A stretch of 64,000 bases of DNA from Alphaproteobacteria bacterium (GTDB lineage Bacteria > Pseudomonadota > Alphaproteobacteria > UBA9655), in NCBI GenBank assembly GCA_019752515.1, contig JAIEMB010000016.1, positions 1 through 64,000 of the forward strand, written 5' to 3'. Shown here in pieces: positions 16,384-23,671 of the stretch. The position numbers were made by a program, and so were the translations under genes. Under the pieces are notes generated by a model, which saw only the letters and a list, made by a program, of their open reading frames with translations, was not told the origin of the DNA and ran no database searches. Every line of letters starts with the position of its first letter. Within the stretch, counting starts at the first letter, position 1.

Positions 16384-17310
16384 GTGACATTTCAAATTTC
16401 ATGGTTTAATTCCAAAGGCTATATTCAGGGAATTTTCTGGATACTCCTGGCCTGTTTCATTAGTAACTCAAATGATATCTTGATAAAGCATGTTGGGAGT
16501 CGCTTATCAGGTGCGGAAGTTGCTTTCTTCCGTTTCTTCTTCAGTACACTTGTTCTCTTGCCTTTTATGGCCTTTCGCGGCAAAGCTGCTTTTGTCACTC
16601 ATTATCCGAAAGCCCAGTGCATCCGAGCCTTACTGCTTATGTTAGCCATGGCTCCTTGGTGCTATGGGGTTGCGGCTCTTCCCCTCACTCTTGCTACTAC
16701 TTTATCATTTACTGTGCCCTTTTTTGTCCTACCTTTAGCTAAAATCTTTCTAAAAGAGCATGTAGGATGGCAAAGATGGGCAGCAACTCTGTTTGGATTC
16801 ATGGGAATTCTTGTGGCGTTGCATCCGACAGGAAATACCTTTAACCCCATGGCTCTTGCCCTTGTGGCTTCAACGATCATGTTTGCAACCCTTGATATCA
16901 TCAATAAGAAGCTTTTAACAGAAGATGAAACTCTTCTTTCTATGTTGTTTTACTCAGCCCTCGGAACAGCAATTTTAGGGCTTATTCCTGCCATTTTAAC
17001 TTGGCAAACCCCTACCTTACAGGAGCTTTTCTACCTCCTGCTCTTAGGGGGTGGTGCTAGCCTCATTTTATTTTGCCTTCTCAAGGCATTTGCAGCAACA
17101 GAAGTCTCTGCGTTAGCCCCTTTCAAATACTTTGAACTTATCTTATCTGGAATCTTTGGGTTAATTGTCTTTCATGAATTCCCAACCGCAAGCACTCTTT
17201 TAGGGGCGGCTATCATTGTCCCCTCAACGCTTTACATTGCCGTTTATGAAACGAAGCAGCAACGACAGAGAGCTGTACGCGAAGAACTGGAATTGAAAAA
17301 AGCAGCCTGA
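16384..17310 (+). CDS. EamA/DMT-superfamily permease
   Basis: Inner-membrane transporter of the drug/metabolite type with ten hydrophobic segments in two EamA halves (308 aa, usual length). The first half includes LSGAEVAFFRFFFSTLVLLP, the second FKYFELILSGIFGLIVFHE, both typical of the family. GTG start. Related permeases in intracellular alphaproteobacteria import host metabolites such as S-adenosylmethionine; the substrate here cannot be read from sequence. It lies on the plus strand inside a minus-strand phage-like cluster, divergent from the 609-aa gene and convergent with the 171-aa gene, so it is an inserted cargo gene. Confidence 0.85.
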   Translation: MTFQISWFNSKGYIQGIFWILLACFISNSNDILIKHVGSRLSGAEVAFFRFFFSTLVLLPFMAFRGKAAFVTHYPKAQCIRALLLMLAMAPWCYGVAALPLTLATTLSFTVPFFVLPLAKIFLKEHVGWQRWAATLFGFMGILVALHPTGNTFNPMALALVASTIMFATLDIINKKLLTEDETLLSMLFYSALGTAILGLIPAILTWQTPTLQELFYLLLLGGGASLILFCLLKAFAATEVSALAPFKYFELILSGIFGLIVFHEFPTASTLLGAAIIVPSTLYIAVYETKQQRQRAVREELELKKAA

Positions 17311-17359
17311 TATGGTTAATTTACGTTCTGCAAAATACATATTCAGGACCTTAAAACAC

Positions 17360-17875
17360 TTATACTTCCTCTAACTCTAATTTCCATCCTACCGTAAGCC
17401 CCCATTCATCGGTTTCAAGATGATAATTCTTAACGATCATCATTAAACAGGGGTGATAGGTGATAAATCCTCCTGGAAAGTTGGGAGGTAGAAAAATCCA
17501 AAGCTCCTCTCTCCTTTCTATCGGCCAGACCTTCTTTGATGATTCGTATAAGCAAAGAGATAAGGCTTCCCTTTCAAGTTGAATTTTTTCCAGCCCTTGA
17601 GGAACACATTGTGTCATCTGTTGAATACATCTCACCTTAAGAACATCTCCAACCCAAAGACCGTCAAAAGCTGGAGGTGCCTTATCCTTACACCCTATGG
17701 TTGATTGAAATTTACGGTGCCCTTTGTGACTCACACAAACAAGGCTCCCATTTATCGTCCGGCGTAAAATCCCTTGAGAAATGGGAGTAAGTGTCTGTGT
17801 ACATTCCCGTGCAGTAAACGGGGAAATAACATTCCCTTTGCCCATGACCTCTATGATAAGATCCGTCTCCTTCAT
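17360..17875 (-). CDS. Phage tail-like protein of unknown class (171 aa)
   Basis: Start set at ATG 17875, which overlaps the DUF3168 stop as ATGA; a longer in-frame start at 17932 would overlap that gene by 61 nt. Beta-rich protein with 'ILRRTINGSLV' and 'DGLWVGDVLKVRC'. It occupies the place where GTA and HK97-like clusters encode the major tail (tube) protein, directly after DUF3168, so a tail-tube role is possible but rests on position alone. Last gene of the connector unit before the inserted transporter. Confidence 0.55.
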   Translation of the reverse strand: MKETDLIIEVMGKGNVISPFTARECTQTLTPISQGILRRTINGSLVCVSHKGHRKFQSTIGCKDKAPPAFDGLWVGDVLKVRCIQQMTQCVPQGLEKIQLEREALSLCLYESSKKVWPIERREELWIFLPPNFPGGFITYHPCLMMIVKNYHLETDEWGLTVGWKLELEEV

Positions 17876-18231
17876 CGGATGGCTCCAGAAAGACGCGCCT
17901 TTAAGCGAAACGTGTGAACGCGTGTTTGGCAATCATTTAAAAAACTCAGTGTACTTTCTATAATTTTTAAACTCACCTCTAAGGTCTCTGAAACATAGGA
18001 TTGGAGGGCGAGATCAACTCCTTTTACAAGTCGTAAAATTTCACTCGTTCCTGCATAACGGCTCCAAATTTTAACCGTTAAGGTCACCATTGTGGGGCCC
18101 CATGGCACACCTTGCAACACCATCTCAGGTTCAATCATAATATAAGGATAAGGCGTTTGAGGAGGTAACTGAAGGAATGCAGGACAAATATGCGCTAAAG
18201 ATTGAGTTAGGTCCCATAAAAGCTCATTCAT
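17872..18231 (-). CDS. DUF3168 tail completion/terminator protein
   Basis: Matches the DUF3168 family (PF11367; GTA gp8/gp17-like tail-completion proteins) with the usual pattern: 'TPYPYIMIEP', then 'GPTMVTLTVKIWSRYAG' and 'TRVHTFRLKARLSG'. The ATG at 18231 (MNELLWDL), with GGAG 8 nt upstream, is preferred to an in-frame TTG at 18246. Overlaps the head-tail adaptor gene by 8 nt and the 171-aa gene by 4 nt, so it is tightly coupled. Confidence 0.75.
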   Translation of the reverse strand: MNELLWDLTQSLAHICPAFLQLPPQTPYPYIMIEPEMVLQGVPWGPTMVTLTVKIWSRYAGTSEILRLVKGVDLALQSYVSETLEVSLKIIESTLSFLNDCQTRVHTFRLKARLSGAIR

Positions 18232-18607
18232 CTCTTGTCTCCACAACCGTCATAGATAAATATCGATTAAATTGGATAAGAAGGGGTGGGCTGGCTAAAA
18301 GGAGCTTTTTTCGCGAATGGCGCAAGTGCCATAAAAACATAGCCTTCGGCGGAAGCGTAATTCCAGCTCTGATGGTAACCCGGTAGCGCGCTAAAGGAAG
18401 GGAGGAGAGAAATCCTTCCGAAAATGCCGTTGGCCCCTTCACACCATCATCATGAAAACCATCCTTACCCATGAGGAGCCAAAGAGAAGCCCATAGTTGT
18501 GGGCCTTTTCTCCACTTTTCACGCCACCCTCCTGTTCCATCCATTTCTCGCGAGGAAAGAAAAAGAGTCAATGATTCTTTCAAATCTTGCGTAGTAATAT
18601 CTTTCAT
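18224..18607 (-). CDS. Phage head-tail adaptor (PF05521-like)
   Basis: 127 aa. The C-terminal part 'LARYRVTIRAGITLPPKAMF' and 'LSMTVVET' follow the head-tail joining protein pattern (RYRVTIR ... W ... V.E). Good ribosome site (AAGGAAAAGG). It lies 13 nt after the connector gene and overlaps DUF3168, the same order as in GTA and HK97-type genomes (connector, adaptor, tail completion). Confidence 0.7.
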   Translation of the reverse strand: MKDITTQDLKESLTLFLSSREMDGTGGWREKWRKGPQLWASLWLLMGKDGFHDDGVKGPTAFSEGFLSSLPLARYRVTIRAGITLPPKAMFLWHLRHSRKKLLLASPPLLIQFNRYLSMTVVETRDE

Positions 18608-18620
18608 GTTGTCCTTTTCC

Positions 18621-19139
18621 TTATCTTAAATGATGAGTTTTGTAAGGCCGCAAGAAGGATAAATCTGCTTTTTGATGGTCATAAAAAAAACGCGCCATCA
18701 TAAGTACAGCCATTTTCAAATCAGGAGGAAGGGCATCAGCCGTTTCCCCATATCCTGCCCAATAAACAAGAGTGAGCTCTTTCTCACAGACGTTTGAAGA
18801 AAGCAAAACGCGGTTGTCTTCAACCGTATAGGGAACTCCTATATCACCTGTTGTTACAACCTCCACCTCTAAAAGAGGAGGCTGAGGAAGGGTAACCTCA
18901 AGAAGTTTTCCTTCTCTTTTGACAAGAGGAGAACAAAGAGGATAGGGAGGTTTTATAGTCATCAACCATTGTTGTCTAATGAGAGACCGTCCTGTAACTG
19001 TCTCTATATGTCTCCTTGCTGCCCTTATAAGAGTGTTTAGAAAGTCGTTTTCTTGGTCCGAATTAATCCTTAAATAAAGTTTGGTTTCTTCTATTGTAAT
19101 AGGTTCTCGCAATGGAGGTATTTTTAGAAATAATTGCAT
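18621..19139 (-). CDS. Head-tail connector, gp6-like
   Basis: Matches phage connector proteins (PF05135/TIGR02215 type): N-terminal EPITIEETKLYLRINSDQE, DFLNTLIRAARRHIETVTGR, and later LPPDLKMAVLMMARFFYDH. 172 aa, complete. It seals the portal to the tail interface in the virion. Start supported by GAGAGG. First gene of the connector unit; its start lies 60-97 nt from the divergent small secreted gene. Confidence 0.82.
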   Translation of the reverse strand: MQLFLKIPPLREPITIEETKLYLRINSDQENDFLNTLIRAARRHIETVTGRSLIRQQWLMTIKPPYPLCSPLVKREGKLLEVTLPQPPLLEVEVVTTGDIGVPYTVEDNRVLLSSNVCEKELTLVYWAGYGETADALPPDLKMAVLMMARFFYDHQKADLSFLRPYKTHHLR

Positions 19140-19235
19140 ATAATCCTCTCAAAATTAACGTATTATTTATTATGTTGGCTACATAATTAAAGTATAAAGA
19201 TGGTGTTATACTTGTTTAAATTAGATAATGGTGTT

Positions 19236-19391
19236 ATGAAGTTTTATGTGTTGTTTGTGGTTCTTCTGGTCTCGCTTTTGAGTACTGCGTTTATTCCTTT
19301 TGAAAAGGCTTATGCAGGTGATAAAGGATATATTTTGCAGGAAACATATAATTGTTCGAGGCCAGAAGATTGTTTTCCAAGAATGCCATAA
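19236..19391 (+). CDS. Small exported peptide (51 aa) inside the phage cluster
   Basis: The ATG at 19236 gives a canonical signal peptide (MKFYVLFVVLLVSLLSTAFI, with a likely cut after AYA) and a mature part of about 25 residues containing two Cys and ending CFPRMP. An in-frame ATG at 19200 would add 12 residues; neither start has a clear ribosome site. Plus strand, divergent from the connector gene and convergent with the capsid gene. No family recognised. Confidence 0.5.
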   Translation: MKFYVLFVVLLVSLLSTAFIPFEKAYAGDKGYILQETYNCSRPEDCFPRMP

Positions 19392-19432
19392 TTAAAAAGT
19401 CGTTGTTTGAAGGTAGTTATTTAAAGGCGCTT

Positions 19433-19462
19433 CACCCCGCTCAACTGAACGGGGTGGTTTAG
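19433..19462. terminator. Hairpin between the small peptide gene and the capsid gene
   Basis: Stem CACCCCG (19433-19439) pairs with CGGGGTG (19450-19456) with a 10-nt loop and a T-rich tail on the plus strand. It lies between two convergent stops and can serve both directions. Confidence 0.55.
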
Positions 19463-19464
19463 TT

Positions 19465-20676
19465 TTAAGCTGCAAAATTCAAAACTTTTAAGGCTTCAAA
19501 ATTCAAAACATCTCCCCCCACGCGACGCGTTGTATAAAACTCCACATAAGGTTTAGAACTATAAGGATCTCTTAAAACACGAATGCCCGTTCTATCCACA
19601 ATTTGGTATCCTTCTTTAAAATTGCCAAACACAATTGATTTGGAAGCGACTCTTTGAGCCAAACCTGGCATATCGTCACACACAATCAAAGGATGGCCTA
19701 AGAGTGTAGGTGTGGGCATTCCTCCTAAAGGAGGTTGCCACACGTATTCATGACTTTCAGGGTCTTTTAGTTTGCGTAAGACACCTTGAGTTAAGCGTGA
19801 CATAAGCCAGATCGCACCAGAAATATAGGGTGGCTTTAAGGTATGAAAAAGATCAAGTAAGGTATCAGCACCTCTCCCCGGTCCAAAGTCACCATCAATG
19901 CCTGTCTTGAGTTCTTCAAGTTTTCCCCATTCCCAGCGTGCCTTTGCTACTGTTTCATATGCTAAAATTCCTTTGGGTTTATTATTGCCATCTCCTCGCA
20001 AAAAGGCTGTATTTTCCATCATGGCCATTTTCTGTGCTATTTTTTGTGAAAGCCAATCCTCTACATTAAGACTGGCGTCATCCAACAATTTTTGAGTCGC
20101 GCGTGGACGAGCATACATTTCATGAACAGGAATCCGTATTTTTGCAAGTTCAGGCGTTCTTGTTTCCGCCCTTTCTTGGGTTTCAGCAACCCACCCCACA
20201 TCAGCAGCATCTTTATCGATCAACATCTCCAAAGCTGAGCTCGAAATTTCTCGCACTGTTGCAAGACCTCGCATAACCGATCCTTCTTGTAAAGTTGAAT
20301 ACAAACGGTCATGAAGACCAGAAGGAACCAAATAACCGCCATCACGATCACTCGTCGTCGAAAGGCTCTTTCGTTCGTAATCATGCAATGGGGCATCAAG
20401 GCCTTTGCGAACGTAATCCATAAAGGCAGCTTTATGGGTACAAAATAATTCCGAGTCTGTTTCAACCTGGGGTCGACTCGCAAGTACATCAAACTGTTTA
20501 AGACGTTTTTCCGCTTGGTCCAAGCTTGTTTCAATGCGATCCATCCTTTCTTGAAGCAAAGGATCCACATAATTTTTTTTCTCCAGGGTCTTAAGACGCT
20601 CCTCATTAGCTCCTTTAAATTCTTCAAATGTTCGTGACAAATCATCCAAAGTTGTCTGAATATCATAGTTGTGCAT
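19465..20676 (-). CDS. HK97-family major capsid protein
   Basis: 403 aa, PF05065 type. Residues 1-70 are a coiled-coil scaffold/delta domain (DLSRTFEEFKGANEERLKTLEKK), removed by the prohead protease in this family. The mature shell begins near residue 100, with 'KSLSTTSDRDGGYLVPSGL', 'LRGDGNNKPKGIL', 'LMSRLTQGVLRKLKD' and 'GHPLIVCDDMPG' matching the HK97 fold. Complete and apparently intact, so the head could still assemble. Ribosome site GAGAGGATAG. Separated from the protease gene by an intrinsic terminator, suggesting its own promoter or read-through control. Confidence 0.93.
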   Translation of the reverse strand: MHNYDIQTTLDDLSRTFEEFKGANEERLKTLEKKNYVDPLLQERMDRIETSLDQAEKRLKQFDVLASRPQVETDSELFCTHKAAFMDYVRKGLDAPLHDYERKSLSTTSDRDGGYLVPSGLHDRLYSTLQEGSVMRGLATVREISSSALEMLIDKDAADVGWVAETQERAETRTPELAKIRIPVHEMYARPRATQKLLDDASLNVEDWLSQKIAQKMAMMENTAFLRGDGNNKPKGILAYETVAKARWEWGKLEELKTGIDGDFGPGRGADTLLDLFHTLKPPYISGAIWLMSRLTQGVLRKLKDPESHEYVWQPPLGGMPTPTLLGHPLIVCDDMPGLAQRVASKSIVFGNFKEGYQIVDRTGIRVLRDPYSSKPYVEFYTTRRVGGDVLNFEALKVLNFAA

Positions 20677-20700
20677 TCTATCCTCTCTTGTTGTTACATT

Positions 20701-20725
20701 AAAAAAGCCACCCTTAAGGTGGCTT
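20701..20725 (-). terminator. Intrinsic terminator between prohead protease and capsid genes
   Basis: On the minus strand AAGCCACC pairs perfectly with GGTGGCTT (8 bp, 5-nt loop), followed by TTTTTT. Unusual place: between two genes normally co-transcribed. Confidence 0.75.
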
Positions 20726-20748
20726 ATATTCCCAGAAGGGGAACGACG

Positions 20749-21216
20749 TTAAGTTGTTTTTATCTGTGAAACCAGCGCCTTACCATTTGCACCAAATGTC
20801 ACAAGGGAAATATCTATAAGGTCAATATCCAAAAGAATACGCGCTTTTTGATCTTTTTCTTCCACAGCCTTCAGGGTTCGAAATCCAATGGAAAGGCCAT
20901 CAAGAGCTCCTTCTTTAAGAAGGAGATAAGCTTCATCCGCTTTAACCACACCTAAGGCTAGACGCCCTTCCACATAAAGTCCCTGCGTATCCTCTAAAAG
21001 ATGTGTCCAAACCCCAATGGGTTGCTTCACATCATGCTGCCATAGCATTTTTGGTGTTTTGCCCATGAGACGCCATGCTCTCAAAGATTTAGAAAAAGCC
21101 CCTTGCGCCACCCGATCTCTCTGATGATCCAGAACATTAAAAAAGCTTGCGTATCCTTTTACGATCCCTCTTTCAGGTTGCTTAAGCTGATCACTTCGTT
21201 TTATAGTTGTTTTCAT
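20749..21216 (-). CDS. HK97-family prohead protease
   Basis: 155 aa, PF04586/U35 type. Cleaves the scaffold domain of the capsid protein during head maturation. His61 (MLWQHD) and Ser109 (DGLSIGF) fit the catalytic pair, and the opening 'VKGYASFFNVLDHQRDRV' is family typical. No truncation visible. Its start (21216) is only 30 nt from the start of the divergent 127-aa exported protein gene, so the two must share a promoter region. The intrinsic terminator at 20701-20725 follows it. Confidence 0.9.
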   Translation of the reverse strand: MKTTIKRSDQLKQPERGIVKGYASFFNVLDHQRDRVAQGAFSKSLRAWRLMGKTPKMLWQHDVKQPIGVWTHLLEDTQGLYVEGRLALGVVKADEAYLLLKEGALDGLSIGFRTLKAVEEKDQKARILLDIDLIDISLVTFGANGKALVSQIKTT

Positions 21217-21246
21217 AATAAGATCCTACTGAAAGGAAAAAATGTA

Positions 21247-21630
21247 ATGAAGTATGGGCTTACAATAACAGGGACAGTTCTTGGTTTTTTAATGACCTCT
21301 TCAGGAGTCATAAGTGTGAATCCTAAACAGGATGTGTGTCCCACAGGATATACATCCTGTCCTGGGTATGATTGCATTGTAATTGGCTCACCTTGCCCTC
21401 CACATAACATTGTTCATTTCACCCCGGCACCCAATACGACCTATGCTCTTCCAAGAGGAATGGGCTTTTTCTGTGGGACGACAGAAAACCCCCAAGCACC
21501 ACAAAAAATTACCGTTCCAGGTGGCGCACCCTCTGAATATTGGATATGCCCATCTTCTTCAGAGCCTGCACCTCAATCAAAACCTTCGCAAGAGAACGGA
21601 TCACATGAAAAACTTCACTTAGCAGAGTAA
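21247..21630 (+). CDS. Cys/Pro-rich exported protein (127 aa) inside the phage cluster
   Basis: Start chosen at ATG 21247 (MKYGLTITGTVLGFLMTSSG) because it gives a signal peptide and has AAGG about 10 nt upstream; the frame stays open upstream into the protease gene. The mature protein has six Cys (CPTGYTSCPGYDC, then CPP, FFCGT, WICPS), which suggests three disulfides, and a Pro/Ser/Glu-rich tail. No family recognised. Divergent from the prohead protease and followed by another small exported gene. Confidence 0.65.
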   Translation: MKYGLTITGTVLGFLMTSSGVISVNPKQDVCPTGYTSCPGYDCIVIGSPCPPHNIVHFTPAPNTTYALPRGMGFFCGTTENPQAPQKITVPGGAPSEYWICPSSSEPAPQSKPSQENGSHEKLHLAE

Positions 21631-21783
21631 GGCAGGCTATATGATATCTTATTGTTTTTCCTCAGTATCTCCTTATTTGTCAAAAAAACGATCAATATTA
21701 ATAAAATATTATGAATTTTTGATTAGAATAAAAGGTAGAAGAAGAATAAGAAAAAGACCATTTTTAACATAAAGGAGGAAACG

Positions 21784-22008
21784 ATGAAAACTCTAACAAC
21801 TTTTGCCTTTGTAGTCATGGTGGCTATTAGCATGAGTACTGCTGCAAGTGCTTATGGTGGCCTCAGAATGGAAGGCGTCCAAAATTTCATGTATTATTTT
21901 GGAGCTCCATGCCCAACACCATGTGCAATGGTACCTGCACCTTGTGCTGTGCCTTGTGCCATGCCTTGTCCAATACCATGTCCTGAAATTCATGGGATCT
22001 TCATGTAA
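21784..22008 (+). CDS. Exported peptide with Cys-Pro repeats (74 aa)
   Basis: Strong ribosome site (AAAGGAGGAAACG directly before the ATG), so translation is probably efficient. Signal peptide MKTLTTFAFVVMVAISMS...ASA, then a mature peptide of about 50 aa. Its core APCPTPCAMVPAPC then AVPCAMPCPIPC has six Cys each preceded by Pro, a metal-binding or cross-linked coat-like pattern. No known family. Plus strand, convergent with the portal gene (14 nt between stops). Confidence 0.75.
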   Translation: MKTLTTFAFVVMVAISMSTAASAYGGLRMEGVQNFMYYFGAPCPTPCAMVPAPCAVPCAMPCPIPCPEIHGIFM

Positions 22009-22020
22009 AGGCAACGATAA

Positions 22021-22059
22021 GCTATTCTAACCGGTCCCCATTGGGGATCGGAGAATAGC
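22021..22059. other. Long inverted repeat over the portal stop codon
   Basis: GCTATTCT (22021-22028) pairs with AGAATAGC (22052-22059), and inside it CCGGTCCCCA pairs with TGGGGATCGG with one mismatch. It covers the last codons of the portal gene and follows the convergent small gene stop by 12 nt. No good T tract directly follows in either direction. Confidence 0.6.
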
Positions 22060-23203
22060 CTATCAACGCTCTTTTTTCATTCACTGTTAAAAAACTGGCT
22101 TTTTCAAGTTTAGACCATAGGGTTTCACGCTTAGGAGCCAGTGCAGGAATTGAATCCGTGTCGTAATCAAGGTAAAGCCCTTCTTCAAAAAAGGTCCCCA
22201 GCCATTTAGTCAACTCCCCTTTTATCATCTCTAAATGAGGAAGAATAGTATCTTCCCAAAGATGATAACGCGCTTCTTTATAATTCGCAAAGGTGGCATC
22301 CCCTGGAACCCCCACAAGCATGGGCGGCACACCATACACTTGTGCAATCTCTCGCGCAGATAAGTATTTTCCTTCTATAAAATCAAGGTCTTTTGGTGAC
22401 AACCCCATCTCTTTCCATTCAAAATCACCTTCAATGACCATGATTCGTCCTGCGTTCTGCATGCCTTCATAAACAGCTCTTATATCGTCGCGAAGGCGGT
22501 GACGCTGTTCATCTGTTAGAGATTCATATCCTGAATCTGATTTAAAGAGAAGAGCTCCAGAAGGTCGCCCCCCATTTTGAAGAAGAGAGAGGTTATGTCC
22601 CGCAACCGCATTGTGTTGATCAATCGCATGAGCTGCTGCTTCAATAGGACTCATTCCATACCAGTCATGAAGAGGATTAAAAGATTTTATATGTAAAATC
22701 CGGGAGCGACCATTTACAGGTTCAACCGGAATTCTCACGGACCGCCCTCCTAATGTATAATCAAAAGCCTCAGGAATTCCCGTTGATCCTGGAACAATCC
22801 TTACACGATCTGGCCTCAAAAGATAAAGTTCCAAAGGCTCTCTTTCGGGTATAACTGCTTCTATGTACACGTTTCCTGCCAAAAGGAAATAAGCCGTAAG
22901 AGCCTCCATAAAACGGGAAAGACCTTGCTGAGGATTAGGATGATAGAGGAGGGTTAAGAGAGGGTGGGTGTCAAGACGCGAATCGCCCTTATAAAGTTTC
23001 CAGGATACACTCCCAATACCACGGGCTATCAAAGAAACACACCGATAAACAATAATGTTTTTCTGGTATCCCTCTTCTGCCAAACTCTCATACTGACGGG
23101 GCGTCCACAGAGGTTGATGAGCACTTCCGGTTACGAGTAAAGGAGTTGTAGCACTGGCTTTCTTTTCAGGAAGTCCTAAAAATCGACAAATCCATTGATG
23201 CAT
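22022..23203 (-). CDS. HK97-family portal protein
   Basis: 393 aa, PF04860 type: ring through which DNA enters the capsid. Motifs include 'NIIVYRCVSLIARGIGSVSW', 'FMEALTAYFLLAGNVYIEAV', 'YGMSPIEAAAHAIDQHNA' and 'YGVPPMLVGVPGDATFANY', all typical. Full length. Ribosome site GGAGGATACTC. It is the most upstream phage gene seen; no terminase gene is found beyond it, where the plus-strand Aas gene lies instead. Confidence 0.92.
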   Translation of the reverse strand: MHQWICRFLGLPEKKASATTPLLVTGSAHQPLWTPRQYESLAEEGYQKNIIVYRCVSLIARGIGSVSWKLYKGDSRLDTHPLLTLLYHPNPQQGLSRFMEALTAYFLLAGNVYIEAVIPEREPLELYLLRPDRVRIVPGSTGIPEAFDYTLGGRSVRIPVEPVNGRSRILHIKSFNPLHDWYGMSPIEAAAHAIDQHNAVAGHNLSLLQNGGRPSGALLFKSDSGYESLTDEQRHRLRDDIRAVYEGMQNAGRIMVIEGDFEWKEMGLSPKDLDFIEGKYLSAREIAQVYGVPPMLVGVPGDATFANYKEARYHLWEDTILPHLEMIKGELTKWLGTFFEEGLYLDYDTDSIPALAPKRETLWSKLEKASFLTVNEKRALIGYSPIPNGDRLE

Positions 23204-23245
23204 GAGTATCCTCCATCCATAATTAACATAAAAACAAAAGTATTA

Positions 23246-23275
23246 ATTAAAAATTAATTTTTAATACGATATAAT
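23246..23275. promoter_or_regulatory. 20-bp perfect AT palindrome beside a consensus -10 in a divergent gap
   Basis: ATTAAAAATTAATTTTTAAT at 23246-23265 is a perfect palindrome. A TATAAT lies at 23270-23275, with TTAAAA at 23247-23252 as the -35, so the palindrome overlaps a plausible plus-strand promoter for the 54-aa exported gene. It could be an operator shared with the portal gene; AT-rich palindromes also arise by chance. Confidence 0.4.
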
Positions 23276-23320
23276 TATTTAATAATATAATAATATGGTT
23301 TCTTTAATATTGAGGTTAAA

Positions 23321-23485
23321 ATGCGTATTTTCTATTTTATGGCTATAGTGGGCCTTATTTTAGCTGGGTCATCCTTTGATTCCTCAGCTAGTTTTACCCA
23401 AACACAGGGGTTGTCTAAAGCATCCCCATCAGGGATATATTTTGTAGGTAAGGTTCCAGCAAAACCAGTTGGACCACATCCCTAA
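23321..23485 (+). CDS. Small exported peptide (54 aa) upstream of the portal gene
   Basis: ATG at 23321 with GAGG 6 nt upstream; TAA at 23483-23485. Signal peptide MRIFYFMAIVGLILAGSSFD..., likely cut near SSAS, leaving a peptide of about 30 residues ending KVPAKPVGPHP, Pro-rich and without Cys. Divergent from the portal gene (117-nt gap). Same plan as the other small plus-strand genes in the cluster. No family recognised. Confidence 0.6.
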   Translation: MRIFYFMAIVGLILAGSSFDSSASFTQTQGLSKASPSGIYFVGKVPAKPVGPHP

Positions 23486-23671
23486 AAGCCAAGTTACAAG
23501 TAATATACTCAAAGAATTTTCAAGTGTCTCTACCCTAACAAATTAGGGGCACACATCTTCCATCGTATATTTATCATCTTTTCATCTTCTGAAAAGGAGA
23601 TCAAATTTTTTGATTGCCCATTTGAGGGGAAAAAATTACAACTAAAAAAAAATGTATAAAGCAGCTCACCT

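Noticed and set aside
16662-16904. Minus-strand frame over the EamA permease
   Set aside because: Shadow of a clear membrane protein gene on the other strand.
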